Shown here: positions 49,267 through 58,592 of the stretch, piece by piece
Layout: each line of letters begins with the position of its first letter
Position numbering within the stretch: the stretch's first letter is position 1
Source: Pseudodesulfovibrio indicus
GTDB lineage: Bacteria; Desulfobacterota; Desulfovibrionia; Desulfovibrionales; Desulfovibrionaceae
Assembly (NCBI RefSeq): GCF_001563225.1
Contig: NZ_CP014206.1
Coordinates: 496,001 to 560,000 of the forward strand
Direction of reading: 5' to 3'
DNA length: 64,000 nucleotides
Made by a program: the position numbers and the translations under genes
The notes under the pieces: model-generated
Told to the model about the DNA's origin: nothing
Seen by the model: only the letters and a program-made list of their open reading frames with translations
Databases searched by the model: none

Positions 49267-50892
49267 TCATTCGGTTGGTAAGTGATTTTTCCTTGACGGG
49301 AAGCCGTCCTCCGGAACCGGGATCACTTCCGGGCCAGCCCTTCTCCTGCCGTCTCGTAGCCGAGGCCGCAGGCCGGGCAGCACAGGGCGCCGTCCAGCTT
49401 CACCCCGCACTCGCAGACCCAGCCCGTGCGCCGGGCCGGATTGCCGACCACCAGGGCGTGGTCCGGCACGTCGCGGGTGACCACGGCTCCGGCCCCGACA
49501 AAGGCAAAGCGCCCCACGGTGTTGCCGCAGACCACGGTGCAGTTGCCGCCCAGGGTGGCCCCCTTGCGGACCAGGGTCGGCAGCAGCTCGTCCATGCGCG
49601 GGATGTGGGCGCGCGGGGTGCGCACGTTGGTGAAGGTCATGGACGGCCCGCAGAACACGCCGTCCTCCAGGGTCACGCCCTTGAACACCGAGACGTTGTT
49701 CTGGATCTTGCAGCCGTTCCCGATGACCGCGTCCGGCCCGGCCACCACGTTCTGGCCGATGCGGCAGTCTCGCCCCACCCGGGTGCCGGACAAAATGCGC
49801 GAGTTGTGCCAGAGGGTCGTGCCCTCGCCCACCTCGGCCCCGGGCTCCACGCTCACGGCCCCGCACCGGCCCGGGGCCGGAGTCCGGTCCTCGGAATCCA
49901 GGCACCGCTGGGCCTCGTTGAGCACGCGCAACACGCGCACGCCCTCGTCCCCGTCCGTGACCGGGACCGCGCGCGGTCCGCACACAGTCGAGGAACCGGG
50001 ACAGCTCCACCTTGAGCGGCTCGGCAGCGGAGATCTCCACCCGCTCCGGCTCGCCCTTTTCCGTGCGCACCGCGCCGTGGCCGTTGTCGATGCGGTGCGG
50101 GTAGAGCCGCAGCTTGTCGGCCTGGGACAGGGTGTCGTCAAAGACCGCCATCTTGCGGTCGCCCACCACCACCAGCTTCTGCTCCTTGAACGGGTGCAGC
50201 CAGGACACGAAGACATGCGCCTTCATGCCCGAGGGAAACTCCAGGTGGGTGGTGGTCACGTCCGCCACGTCCGCGCGCAGGTAATTGCCGCCCGTGGCCG
50301 TAACCCGGCACGGCTCTTCCCCGGCCAGGGCCAGGATCATGGAGATGTCGTGGGGCGCGAAGGACCACAGGGAGTTCTCCTCCCGCCGGACCTTCCCCAG
50401 GTTGAGGCGGTTGGAGTAGACGTAGTCGATGCGCCCCAGCCCGCCCTCGCGAGCCAGCTCAAGGAGACGCTCGAACCCCGGATGATGACGCATGAGATGG
50501 CCGACCATCAGGGTCAGCCCGCGCGCCCGCGCCAGGGCCGTCAACTCGGCGGCCCCGGCCTCGGCCAGGGTCAGCGGCTTCTCCACGAAGACCCGCTTCC
50601 CGGCCAGGAGCGCCTCCCGCGCCAGCCGGTAGTGGTCGGCGGCGGGCGCGGCCACGGCCACGGCGTCCACGGCAGGGTCGGCCAGCAGCTCGGCGCGGTC
50701 CCGGCACAGCCGCACGCCCGGGCAGAGCTTTCCGGCCTCGGCCAACGCCTCCCCGTCCGGGTCGCAGACAACGGCCAGCGCGCCCAGTTCATGGAGCACG
50801 CGGACCACGTTGCGCCCCCAATATCCGGCCCCGATCACGCCCACACGGGGTGTGCGGCCCAGGGGAACGGCGCGGAATGGGGACGGCTGCAT
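49267..50892 (-). CDS. Gfo/Idh/MocA-family sugar oxidoreductase, frameshifted before its acetyltransferase half
   Basis: From ATG 50892 (GGAG six bases upstream) the first roughly 310 residues are a full NAD(P)-dependent sugar dehydrogenase: RVGVIGAGYWGRNVVRVL, the catalytic Lys in VFVEKPLT, then HLMRHHPGFERLL and SLWSFAPHDISMIL. After FLDCVRTAR at about 49976 the frame runs into meaningless Gly/Arg-rich sequence to 49267. The neighbouring frame then encodes the expected second half. Adding one CG to the (CG)4 run at 49968-49975 would restore VRTARAVPVTDGDEG. The fused protein would be WlbA-WlbB-like (nucleotide-sugar oxidase plus N-acetyltransferase). Confidence 0.75.
   Translation of the reverse strand: MQPSPFRAVPLGRTPRVGVIGAGYWGRNVVRVLHELGALAVVCDPDGEALAEAGKLCPGVRLCRDRAELLADPAVDAVAVAAPAADHYRLAREALLAGKRVFVEKPLTLAEAGAAELTALARARGLTLMVGHLMRHHPGFERLLELAREGGLGRIDYVYSNRLNLGKVRREENSLWSFAPHDISMILALAGEEPCRVTATGGNYLRADVADVTTTHLEFPSGMKAHVFVSWLHPFKEQKLVVVGDRKMAVFDDTLSQADKLRLYPHRIDNGHGAVRTEKGEPERVEISAAEPLKVELSRFLDCVRTARGPGHGRGRGRARVARAQRGPAVPGFRGPDSGPGPVRGRERGARGRGGRGHDPLAQLAHFVRHPGGARLPHRPERGGRAGRGHRERLQDPEQRLGVQGRDPGGRRVLRAVHDLHQRAHPARPHPAHGRAAADPGPQGGHPGRQLHRGLRQHRGALCLCRGRSRGHPRRAGPRPGGRQSGPAHGLGLRVRGEAGRRPVLPGLRPRLRDGRRRAGPEVIPVPEDGFPSRKNHLPTE
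49323..49975 (-). pseudogene. Left-handed beta-helix acetyltransferase half, out of frame
   Basis: The frame encodes AVPVTDGDEGVRVLRVLNEAQ, continuing the dehydrogenase C-terminus, then hexapeptide repeats: VEPGAEVGEGTTLW, CRIGQNVVAGPDAVIGNGC, VFKGVTLEDGVFCGPSMTFTN, FAFVGAGAVVTRDVPDHALVVGNPA. This is the N-acetyltransferase of the WbpD/WlbB type. It ends with a small Cys pair region (CECGVKLDGALCCPACG) like a zinc ribbon. It has no start codon or ribosome-binding site of its own, so it depends on the upstream frame. Confidence 0.7.
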
Positions 50893-51044
50893 GCGGACTC
50901 CGAAACGGCTGAGGGTGGACGGTTCTCCTTCCCTAACCGATTCCCCGCCGGGAGTGCACGTTTTTTCTGCGCCCGGCATGGGCTCGTTTCCGGCGGACCG
51001 CGAGAAGCCGTGCAAAGCGGCGCGGAAACGGCTATCCTGCGCCC

Positions 51045-52067
51045 ATGCGCTACACCCACCCGGAACCCGCCCCCTCGACCGTCCGCGTCTGGCCGGTCTT
51101 CCTGCCCTTTGCGGGTTGCCCGCACCGCTGCCTGTTCTGCGCCCAGGACAAGCAGACCGGGCGCACGGCCACGGACCTGGACGCGATCCTGCACGCGCTG
51201 GAATCGGACCTCCGGGACGCGCTGGACCAGGGACGCGGCCCCTACGAGCTGGCCTTCTACGGCGGCACGTTCACGGCCCTGCCCACGCCCTATCCCGAGA
51301 CCTTCCTCTCCCTGGCCGCCCGCTTCCGCGAGGCCGGGCTGGTCACCCGCGTGCGCTGCTCCACCCGGCCCGACTGCGTGGCCCCGGACACCCTCTCCCG
51401 GCTCCGGGCGCTGGGGTTGGACCTGGTGGAGCTGGGCATCCAGTCCTTTGACGACCTGGCCCTGGAGGCCTCGGGCCGGGGGTACTCCGGCGAGGCCGCG
51501 AAAAAGGGGTGCGCGCTGGTCCGGGAGGCGGGCCTGGCGCTCGGCATCCAGCTCCTGCCCGGACTGCCCGGCGACCGACCCGGCCTGTTCCGGGAGGACA
51601 TCCGGCTGGCGGCGGACCTGGAACCCGAGACCGCCCGGCTCTATCCCTGCCTGGTGGTGCGCGGGACCCCCCTGGCGCGGGCCTGGGAGCGCGGCGAATA
51701 CGTCCCCTGGACCACGGAGCGGGCCGTGACCGAGCTGGCCGAGGCGCTGCGCGTGCTCTGGGCGCGAAGGGTGCGGGTCATCCGCATGGGGCTGGCCCCG
51801 GAGGAGACCCTGGACGAAAGCGTCCTGGCCGGACCGCATCACCCGGCCCTGGGGCAGTCCGCGCGCGGCCTGGCCCTGCTCTCCCTGGTGCGCGAAAAGG
51901 TCCGGGAACTGGGGGGCAAACCCGTCTCCCTGACCGTGCCCCGCCGCTACTCCGGCGAGCTGTACGGCCACGCCGGGGAGCTCAAACCGGCCTATTTCGA
52001 GCTCGGGCTGCCCGAGACCGCCGTCCGCTTTGCCGACGGGCCGGATTTCGTCCTTCGCCGGGCCTGA
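51045..52067 (+). CDS. Elp3-like radical SAM protein
   Basis: 340 residues. The radical SAM cluster is in FAGCPHRCLFCAQDKQTG (variant spacing, CxxxCxxC), followed by ELAFYGGTFTALP and a TIM-barrel segment LVELGIQSFDDLALEASGRGYSG. This matches the Elp3/MiaB-like group (COG1243) without the acetyltransferase domain. The substrate is not clear; tRNA is a possibility by family only. Divergent from the oxidoreductase gene. Confidence 0.85.
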   Translation: MRYTHPEPAPSTVRVWPVFLPFAGCPHRCLFCAQDKQTGRTATDLDAILHALESDLRDALDQGRGPYELAFYGGTFTALPTPYPETFLSLAARFREAGLVTRVRCSTRPDCVAPDTLSRLRALGLDLVELGIQSFDDLALEASGRGYSGEAAKKGCALVREAGLALGIQLLPGLPGDRPGLFREDIRLAADLEPETARLYPCLVVRGTPLARAWERGEYVPWTTERAVTELAEALRVLWARRVRVIRMGLAPEETLDESVLAGPHHPALGQSARGLALLSLVREKVRELGGKPVSLTVPRRYSGELYGHAGELKPAYFELGLPETAVRFADGPDFVLRRA

Positions 52068-52194
52068 AACAGGCAGTTTGCGCCCATTCTTTCCTTTACC
52101 CCGGCACCAAAACATACTACGAAATATTCTCAGCCCGTGCGCGGGCACTTCACCAGAGACAGACAACCGACAGCAGGGGAGCAGACGAAACCGG

Positions 52195-53325
52195 ATGGTT
52201 GAACTCGTTCGTGCGGCCAAGGCCGCGACCATGACCCCCGGCGCACCCGTCATGAAGGACGCCGGAATCCTCGTCAGCCAGGGGATCATCAAGGAAGTCG
52301 GGACCTTTTCCGACCTCGCCAAAGACCATTCCGGAGAGATTCTGGACCTCGGCGACAAGTTCGTCTGCCCCGGCCTGATCAACGCCCATTCCCATCTCGA
52401 ACTGGCCCACCTGAAGGGCAAATGCCCGGCCGGAAAAGGGTTCGTCACCTGGGTCGAGGATCTGCTGCGCCAACCCATCTTCGACCTGGAGCCGGACGCG
52501 CTCGCGGAGGCCGTGGACGAGTTGAAGCGAACCGGCACCGTAATGGTGGGAGACATCGCCACCCGTTTCGCCAAGGAGATGGCCGGAGCACTCGAAGCTT
52601 CCGGCCTTTTTTTCGCGGTCTTCTGCGAGGCCATCGGCGAGACCGTGCCCAAGCGGACCTTCATCCCGTCCGGCGAGTTCCGGTCCGGGTTCCTGTCCGT
52701 GGCGGGCCACGCCCTGTACACCACCCACGCGGATGTCCTGCGCGCCGCCAAGAAGGAGACCCTGGACAAGGGGCTGCCCTTCTCCCTGCACCTGGCCGAA
52801 CACGACGACGAGTCGGCGATCATGGCGGGCGAGCCGAGCGCGTTCCTGGACCTGCTCCAGGCACGCGGGCGGCTCATGGACTTCACCCCGCCGAAAAAGC
52901 GTCCGGTGCAGCGCGCCGCCGAGCTGGGGCTGCTCGACGAGTCCACCCTGGCCGTGCACTGCGTCAAGGTCACGGACGAGGACATCGAGACCGTGCGCGC
53001 GTCCGGGGCCACGGTCTGCCTCTGCCCGCGCTCCAACGAGTTCATCGGCGTGGGCCGCGCGCCGTGGGAAAAATGGTTCGCGTCCGGCACCCCGCTCTGC
53101 CTCGGCACCGACTCCCTGGCCTCGAACACCGACCTCGACCTGTGGAACGAGGCCCGCTACCTCAAGGAACATTTCCACGGCGAGCTGCCGCTCACCGACC
53201 TGCTCGCCATGCTCACCCGGAACCCGGCCCGCATCCTGGGCGCGGGCCATACCCTCGGCACGTTGGAACCGGGCAAGGCCGCAGCCTTCGCCCTGGTTCC
53301 GGAATCGATACAATCGCTATTTTAG
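52195..53325 (+). CDS. Amidohydrolase-family deaminase, possibly aminodeoxyfutalosine deaminase
   Basis: 376 residues. Metal-binding motif [12 protein letters not shown]; further metal and catalytic residues in [18 protein letters not shown] and [10 protein letters not shown]. This is the chlorohydrolase/deaminase group. In bacteria using the futalosine route to menaquinone, a member deaminates aminodeoxyfutalosine, and sulfate reducers use that route; the assignment is a guess. ATG 52195 opens the first strand. Followed by pyrB 20 bases later, hence probably one operon. Confidence 0.75.
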   Translation: MVELVRAAKAATMTPGAPVMKDAGILVSQGIIKEVGTFSDLAKDHSGEILDLGDKFVCPGLINAHSHLELAHLKGKCPAGKGFVTWVEDLLRQPIFDLEPDALAEAVDELKRTGTVMVGDIATRFAKEMAGALEASGLFFAVFCEAIGETVPKRTFIPSGEFRSGFLSVAGHALYTTHADVLRAAKKETLDKGLPFSLHLAEHDDESAIMAGEPSAFLDLLQARGRLMDFTPPKKRPVQRAAELGLLDESTLAVHCVKVTDEDIETVRASGATVCLCPRSNEFIGVGRAPWEKWFASGTPLCLGTDSLASNTDLDLWNEARYLKEHFHGELPLTDLLAMLTRNPARILGAGHTLGTLEPGKAAAFALVPESIQSLF

Positions 53326-53345
53326 GATGGCGGAGGCGTAAACGT

Positions 53346-54275
53346 ATGAAATGGTTACATAAAGACTTGTTGGACGTGTCCCAGCTTTCCCGCTCGGAGG
53401 TCATGGCGATCTTCGAGACCGCAGGGCGGTTCCAGGAGTTGCAGGAACGGCCGGTCAAGAAGGTGCCGACCCTCAAGGGGCGCAGCGTGATCCTCTTCTT
53501 CGCCGAGCCGTCCACGCGCACCAAGACGAGCTTCGACGTGGCCGGAAAGCGGCTGTCCGCCGACACCTTCTCCCTGGCCACCAGCTCCTCCAGCCTGACC
53601 AAGGGCGAATCCCTCAAGGACACCGCCCTGACGCTCCAGGCCATGGCCCCGGACGCCATCGTCATCCGCCATTGGTGCTCGGGCGCGGCCCGGTTCCTGG
53701 CCGACCGGCTGGAGTGCTCGGTGATCAACGCGGGCGACGGCCGCCACGCCCACCCCACCCAGGCGCTGCTCGACTCCTTCACCCTGCACCAGGAGTGGGG
53801 CGACCTGACCGGCAAGACCGTGCTCATCCTGGGCGACATCGCCCACTCGCGCGTGGCCCGCTCCAACGTCATCCTGCTGCGCAAGCTCGGCGCGAACGTG
53901 CGCATCTGCGGCCCGCGCACCCTGCTCCCCCCGGCCCTGAACACCTGGCCGGTCAAGGTCTTCTCGGACCTGAGCGAGGCCGTCAAGGGCGTGGACGCGG
54001 TCATGTGCCTGCGCCTCCAGCTGGAACGCCAGAAGGACGGGCTGCTGCCCGACCTGCGCGAATACGCCCGGACCTTCGGCCTGGGGCTGAAACACGTGGA
54101 GCTGGCCAACCCGGACGTGCGCATCCTGCACCCCGGCCCCCTGAACCGGGGCGTGGAGATCAACTCCGAGCTGGCCGACACCGCCAACTCCCTGATCCTC
54201 GACCAGGTCGCCAGCGGCGTGGTCGTGCGCATGGCCCTGCTCTTCCTGTACATGACCCGGAAGGGCGAGGAATAG
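53346..54275 (+). CDS. pyrB: Aspartate carbamoyltransferase catalytic subunit
   Basis: 309 residues from ATG 53346 with GGAGG ten bases upstream. Second step of pyrimidine synthesis: carbamoyl phosphate plus aspartate. The carbamoyl-phosphate motif is PSTRTKTSF (Lys for the usual Arg). Others: [14 protein letters not shown], and [11 protein letters not shown] near the C-terminus. No regulatory subunit (pyrI) is adjacent. A repeat element lies between it and pyrC. Confidence 0.95.
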   Translation: MKWLHKDLLDVSQLSRSEVMAIFETAGRFQELQERPVKKVPTLKGRSVILFFAEPSTRTKTSFDVAGKRLSADTFSLATSSSSLTKGESLKDTALTLQAMAPDAIVIRHWCSGAARFLADRLECSVINAGDGRHAHPTQALLDSFTLHQEWGDLTGKTVLILGDIAHSRVARSNVILLRKLGANVRICGPRTLLPPALNTWPVKVFSDLSEAVKGVDAVMCLRLQLERQKDGLLPDLREYARTFGLGLKHVELANPDVRILHPGPLNRGVEINSELADTANSLILDQVASGVVVRMALLFLYMTRKGEE

Positions 54276-54317
54276 GAACAGGGGAAGCCGCCTGCGGCGG
54301 CGTTGTCGGGTGATTTC

Positions 54318-54496
54318 GCCTCCGGCGGGCAAAGGGCCAACCCTTTGCAATCCCGATGTCGCCTCCGGCGAAGGTGATTATTTAGAGGAATACTCTCGCG
54401 AACGGCAAACGCCGCGAAGCGCACTATAAAGTTTTGGAGATTCTTAAGAACCTTTTTCAAAAGGTTCTTAAGGCCCCCGGCAGGGCCGCCGGAGGC
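54318..54496. repeat. Intergenic hairpin element, partial copy E
   Basis: Has GCCTCCGGCGGG at the left and GCCGCCGGAGGC at the right like copies B and C. Inside it keeps only the right hairpin: CTTAAGAACCTTTT (54443-54456) pairing with AAAAGGTTCTTAAG (54459-54472), and AAAGTTTTGG. The left hairpin is missing. The hairpin arms are AT-rich, unlike other copies, yet still pair perfectly. Confidence 0.65.
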
Positions 54497-54512
54497 ATAC
54501 CAGGAGGACACC

Positions 54513-55796
54513 ATGGCAAAGATAGATTTGATCGTCAGGCGCGCCAGGTTGGACGGCAAGGAAGTGGACGTGTTCGTGTCCAGGGGCAGGATCGTCGAGG
54601 TGAAACCCTCGGCCAAGTCGCTGGACACCGGGGAGGCGCGCGTGGAGGAAGCCTACGGCCTGACGCTCCTGCCGTCCCTGACCGACGTGCACGTGCACTT
54701 GCGCGAACCGGGGTTCGAGTACAAGGAGGACGTGGAGTCCGGCCTGCGCGCCGCCGCCTGGGGCGGGTTCGGCAACATCATGTGCATGGCCAACACCAAG
54801 CCGGTCAACGACTGCGAATCCGTGACCGAAATGATGCTCGAAAAGGCCCGCAAATACTGGCCCAAGGGGCCGCGCCTGTTCCCCATCGGCGCGCTGACCA
54901 AGGGACTCAAGGGGCAGGAGCTGGCGCCCATGGCCGAGCTGGCCAAGGCGGGCTGCGCGGCCTTCTCCAACGACGGCGTGCCCGTGGAGTCCACCAAGAT
55001 TTTCCGGTTGGCCGTGGAATACGCCTCGGACTGGGACCGCGTGGTCATCGACCACTGCGAGGACCCGTACCTGGGCGTGGCCGCGGGCGTGAACGAGGGC
55101 GAGGTCTCCAGCCGCCTGGGATTGCCCGGCCAGCCCGACGTGGCCGAGGCGCTCCAGGTGGCCCGCGACGTGCTGCTCTCCGAATACCTGGACCTGCCCA
55201 TCCACCTGGCCCACATCTCCTGCCGCAAGTCCGTCGACCTCATCCGCTTCGCCAAGGCGCGCGGGGTCAGGATCACGGCCGAGACCACGCCCCACTACCT
55301 GACCATGACCGAGGACGTGCTGGAGGCCGAAGCCACCGAGTACTCCACCCTGGCCAAGGTCAATCCGCCCCTGCGCACCGAGGACGACCGGCTGGCCATG
55401 ATCGAGGCGCTGAACGACGGGACCATCGACTGCCTGGCCACGGACCACGCGCCCCACGCGGGCTACGAGAAGGAGACCGAGTTCGACGTGGCGCCCTGCG
55501 GCATCACCGGCCTGGACACGGCCCTGTCCGTGACCTGGGGGCTGGTGCGCGACGGCGTCCTGACCCGCGAAACCTTTGTCCGCGCCTGGACCACGGCCCC
55601 GTGCACGGTCTTCAACCTGCCGGTGAACACCTTCGCGCCCGGCGACCCGGCGGACTTCTTCCTGTTCGACGAGGACGAGGAATGGACCGTCACGCCGCAG
55701 GCCCTGCATTCCAAGGGAAAAAACACGCCGCTGCTCGGTTCCGTCCTGAAAGGGCGGGTAAAAACCCATTTCATTGCGGGAAAAAAGATTGTATAG
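54513..55796 (+). CDS. pyrC: Dihydroorotase
   Basis: 427 residues; AGGAGG six bases before the ATG. Closes carbamoyl aspartate to dihydroorotate. The zinc site is in LTDVHVHLREPGFEYKEDV. Also present are ANTKPVND, HLAHISCRKSVDLI, and CLATDHAPHAGYEKE with the catalytic Asp. Type I (long) dihydroorotase, the kind encoded beside pyrB in many bacteria. Confidence 0.95.
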   Translation: MAKIDLIVRRARLDGKEVDVFVSRGRIVEVKPSAKSLDTGEARVEEAYGLTLLPSLTDVHVHLREPGFEYKEDVESGLRAAAWGGFGNIMCMANTKPVNDCESVTEMMLEKARKYWPKGPRLFPIGALTKGLKGQELAPMAELAKAGCAAFSNDGVPVESTKIFRLAVEYASDWDRVVIDHCEDPYLGVAAGVNEGEVSSRLGLPGQPDVAEALQVARDVLLSEYLDLPIHLAHISCRKSVDLIRFAKARGVRITAETTPHYLTMTEDVLEAEATEYSTLAKVNPPLRTEDDRLAMIEALNDGTIDCLATDHAPHAGYEKETEFDVAPCGITGLDTALSVTWGLVRDGVLTRETFVRAWTTAPCTVFNLPVNTFAPGDPADFFLFDEDEEWTVTPQALHSKGKNTPLLGSVLKGRVKTHFIAGKKIV

Positions 55797-55922
55797 CAGG
55801 GATTCCCGGTGACCGACCCTGGTCCCGGCCCCTCCGGGAGCGAAAACGCCCTCCCGGCGGGCAAATGAATCACCAAGAGGGCGCCCGCCCGGACGGATGC
55901 GGCGCGCCGAGAAAGGAGAGAT

Positions 55923-57257
55923 ATGAGCCAGCCCTTCAAAGACGCTGTCGGCTTTTGCAAAACCATCATGCGTAACGGCTTTGACGCCTATATCATCAAC
56001 GTCCGGCTCCAGGCCCTGACCCTGGACCAGACGGGCAGCGAAAAGGAACTCGACATCTGCACCGAAGCCGGATTCGAGGAATTGAAGAAATATTTCCCCA
56101 ACATGGAAGAGTCCAAGGACAAGGGCGTTGTCGGCACCCTGGTCGAGGGCGGAGTCACCTACTACTTCTACCCCGCCTCCACCGAGGAAGCCGCCTACAC
56201 CGACGAGGCCGTGTCCACCATGACCCCCCGGCTGCTCAAGCGGCTGGAACAGCGCGGCGACATCCCCCTGTCCGCGGTCTGCCCCTTCATCCCGCGCGCC
56301 AAGGAGACCTACGCCGACTTCGCGGACTTCGCCGAAGGCAAGATCCGCTTCAAGGGCATGCCCGACCAGGCCCTCAAGAAGGACTACTCCCTGGCCTATC
56401 GCGCCCTGCGCTTCGCGGCCAACTTCGACAAGGAGATCGAGGCCAACTCCTGGGCCGCCATCGTGCGCTGCTCCCGGCGCGTGCTCGACTACGTGCCCAT
56501 GTCCCAGTTCCTGGACGAATGGCGCAAGGTCGAGGCCGAGTCCATGCACAAGTTCTTCCGCCTGCTCTTCGACTCCATGCTCCTGCACGGCCTGATCCCG
56601 GAGATCGCGGCCCTGTCCCGCGTCACCCAGATCAAGAACCCGGAAGAAGGCACCGAAGAGACCGTCCTGGAACACACCCTGGACGTCATGAAGACGTACC
56701 CCGAAGAGCTGCCCTTCGACTGGTTCGGCACCGTGGCCTGCCTGTTCCACGACATCGGCAAACTCTACACCGCCGAATACTACGAAGGCCGCTGGAATTT
56801 CCTGCAGCACCACCGCGTGGGCGCCAAGGTTACCCGCAAGGTCCTGAAACGGCTTCACTTCGAAGAGCAGGACATCGACCTCATCTGCGACCTCGTCCAG
56901 AACCACATGCGCCCGCACTTCATGCTCACCGACAAGGGCATCCGGCGGCTGCGCGGCCTGGACGAATACCCGCGCATCATGGAGATGGTCCGCGCCGACA
57001 TCAAGGCGCGCGACGGGTCCTGGCGCGAGTTCAACCACAACCTCAAGATGGCCGAACGCGCCGATATCCCGGACCTCGAACTGGAACCGCTGCTCGACGG
57101 CAACCGGATCATGGAACTGGCCAAACTCAAGCCCGGACCGGCCATCGGCAAGATCCGCGACCAGCTGCTCCAGGCGCAGGTCCGCGACGACGTCTCCACC
57201 GTGGAAGACGCCGAAGCCTTCGTCCTCGCCTACATCGAAGAAAACCGCATGTACTAA
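55923..57257 (+). CDS. HD-domain protein related to CCA-adding enzyme with degenerate nucleotidyltransferase head
   Basis: 444 residues; AGGAG upstream. The middle (FKGMPDQALKKDYSLAYRALRFAANFDKEIE) is the class II tRNA nucleotidyltransferase core. The HD domain reads VLEHTLDVMK, LFHDIGKLYTAEYYE and QHHRVGAKVTRKVLKRL with the metal residues intact. The N-terminal nucleotidyltransferase should contain GG and DxD; here it reads ELDICTEAGFEELKKYFP with no GG motif, so polymerase activity is doubtful. It may be a phosphatase/phosphodiesterase or an RNA-binding relative. Confidence 0.8.
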   Translation: MSQPFKDAVGFCKTIMRNGFDAYIINVRLQALTLDQTGSEKELDICTEAGFEELKKYFPNMEESKDKGVVGTLVEGGVTYYFYPASTEEAAYTDEAVSTMTPRLLKRLEQRGDIPLSAVCPFIPRAKETYADFADFAEGKIRFKGMPDQALKKDYSLAYRALRFAANFDKEIEANSWAAIVRCSRRVLDYVPMSQFLDEWRKVEAESMHKFFRLLFDSMLLHGLIPEIAALSRVTQIKNPEEGTEETVLEHTLDVMKTYPEELPFDWFGTVACLFHDIGKLYTAEYYEGRWNFLQHHRVGAKVTRKVLKRLHFEEQDIDLICDLVQNHMRPHFMLTDKGIRRLRGLDEYPRIMEMVRADIKARDGSWREFNHNLKMAERADIPDLELEPLLDGNRIMELAKLKPGPAIGKIRDQLLQAQVRDDVSTVEDAEAFVLAYIEENRMY

Positions 57258-57283
57258 CGCGGTTTGCGATCGCAATCAAAAGC

Positions 57284-57317
57284 CCCGCCCGGCACCCGCC
57301 GGGCGGGACTTTTTTTT
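57284..57317 (+). terminator. Terminator of the HD-domain gene
   Basis: CCCGCCCGGC (57284-57293) pairs with GCCGGGCGGG (57298-57307), loop ACCC, followed by a run of eight T's. It lies 27 bases past the stop and runs into repeat copy D. Confidence 0.9.
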
Positions 57318-57319
57318 GC

Positions 57320-57447
57320 GCCTCCGGCGGCCAGGGGGGAAAGGGGAAGAGGGGGACCTTTTGGAAAAGGTCCCCCTCTTCCCCTTTCCCCCCTGGACCC
57401 CCCAATCCCCTTCTCCCCTCCCAAACTTTTTGGGTCGCTTCGCGAGG
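57320..57447. repeat. Intergenic hairpin element, left half, copy D
   Basis: Begins GCCTCCGGCGGCC and contains the most perfect hairpin of the family: 32-bp arms at 57331-57362 and 57365-57396 with a GG loop and no mismatch. It ends CCAAACTTTTTGGGTCGCTTCGCGAGG. The right half is absent, but the following bases (about 57450-57500) still resemble the middle of copy B. Confidence 0.8.
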
Positions 57448-57640
57448 GGTGGCGGGTCGAGAGAGGCCGGTTTTCTTCACCCATGCTCCAACACGCCCCC
57501 TGACACCTTCCCTTGTCCTCCGCCCTGCCCGCCGCGCCCCCCCCCGACACTCGCCAACGGCTGGAGGCCCGGAGGCACCGTACAAACATTTATGAGACAT
57601 GGAGTATAAAGAAACATTCGGGTCGTCCGATAAAGTGAGC

Positions 57641-58513
57641 ATGAGAATCTCAGGCGCGCACATGAATTACGGCTTCATGCAGCAGCTCAAGGAGCGGCAG
57701 AACCAGGGCCAGGACCTTGGGGACGCGGCGTCGTTGCTGGATGATTCCAACGGGTTGCGCCTGGGCCAGATCGCGGTGCTCAACCCGGCCAAGGACGGGC
57801 TGACCCCGGCGGCCACGGCCCTGGCCAAGGCGCCGGGCCAGGCGGACAAGCTGCCCGCCGATTTCCCGCGCACCCTGGGCGAGACCTTTGCCAACGAGAT
57901 CGTCCGGCGCATGGGCGAGGTCACGGACGAGAACGGCGAGCCCAGGGATTCCGGCGAGCTGCGCGACGAGCTGGCGTCCACCATGGACTGGCTGCGCGAG
58001 CGGTTCGGGGACGAAACGGCTTCCGCCGCTGCGGGCATGATCATTCAGTCCACCGCTTCGGGCGTGACCGAGGATACCCTAGGCGAGGGCATGCTCAACG
58101 TCCTCAAGTTCATCGACCGCAACTTCGGCATCGCCGCCGGTGACGAGGCCATGGCCCGGTTCAATTCCGGGATCAACAACGCCCTGAACAACTTTTTCGA
58201 CAACGGCCTGAACGAGCTGTTCTTCGACGCCGGGAGCACGGACGGGGTCTCGGCCACCCAGGACCTGACCGCCCGCTTCTTTGCCCATACGGCCCAGTCT
58301 GCCGACTCCGGCGCGGCCGACTCCCTGGACGAGCTGAACGACATCCTCGAGGAGCTGAGGGGCGAGCTGGACAACATCGCCCAGCTCCAGGACCTGACCT
58401 CCAAGCTGGAGGCCGACTTCAACCCGGCCAAGGCGAGCGTGAGCAAGGCGCTTGAGGCTTACCAGGCCCCGGCCCAAAGCGTGGAGCCGCAGTTCGCCAG
58501 CGTGACCGTCTAG
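57641..58513 (+). CDS. Unknown acidic helical protein
   Basis: About 290 residues, mostly acidic helix, no membrane segment or signal. I do not recognise a family. Segments such as LGETFANEIVRRMGEVTDENGEP and LDELNDILEELRGELDNIAQLQDL suggest a coiled-coil C-terminus. The start is uncertain: ATG 57599, 57641 and 57662 are all in frame. I prefer 57641, because a TATAAA lies at 57605 and a weak GTGAG precedes it. Single gene with a bidirectional terminator after it. Confidence 0.65.
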   Translation: MRISGAHMNYGFMQQLKERQNQGQDLGDAASLLDDSNGLRLGQIAVLNPAKDGLTPAATALAKAPGQADKLPADFPRTLGETFANEIVRRMGEVTDENGEPRDSGELRDELASTMDWLRERFGDETASAAAGMIIQSTASGVTEDTLGEGMLNVLKFIDRNFGIAAGDEAMARFNSGINNALNNFFDNGLNELFFDAGSTDGVSATQDLTARFFAHTAQSADSGAADSLDELNDILEELRGELDNIAQLQDLTSKLEADFNPAKASVSKALEAYQAPAQSVEPQFASVTV

Positions 58514-58530
58514 GATATTGCCGCGGATGC

Positions 58531-58563
58531 AAAAAAAGAGGCCGGACTTGATCCGGCCTCTTT
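58531..58563. terminator. Bidirectional terminator
   Basis: GAGGCCGGA (58538-58546) pairs with TCCGGCCTC (58552-58560), with an A-run of seven on the left and T's on the right. It ends the gene at 57641 rightward and folD leftward. Confidence 0.8.
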
Positions 58564-58592
58564 GCTTTTGAACGATCGGTGCAGGCGGGGGG

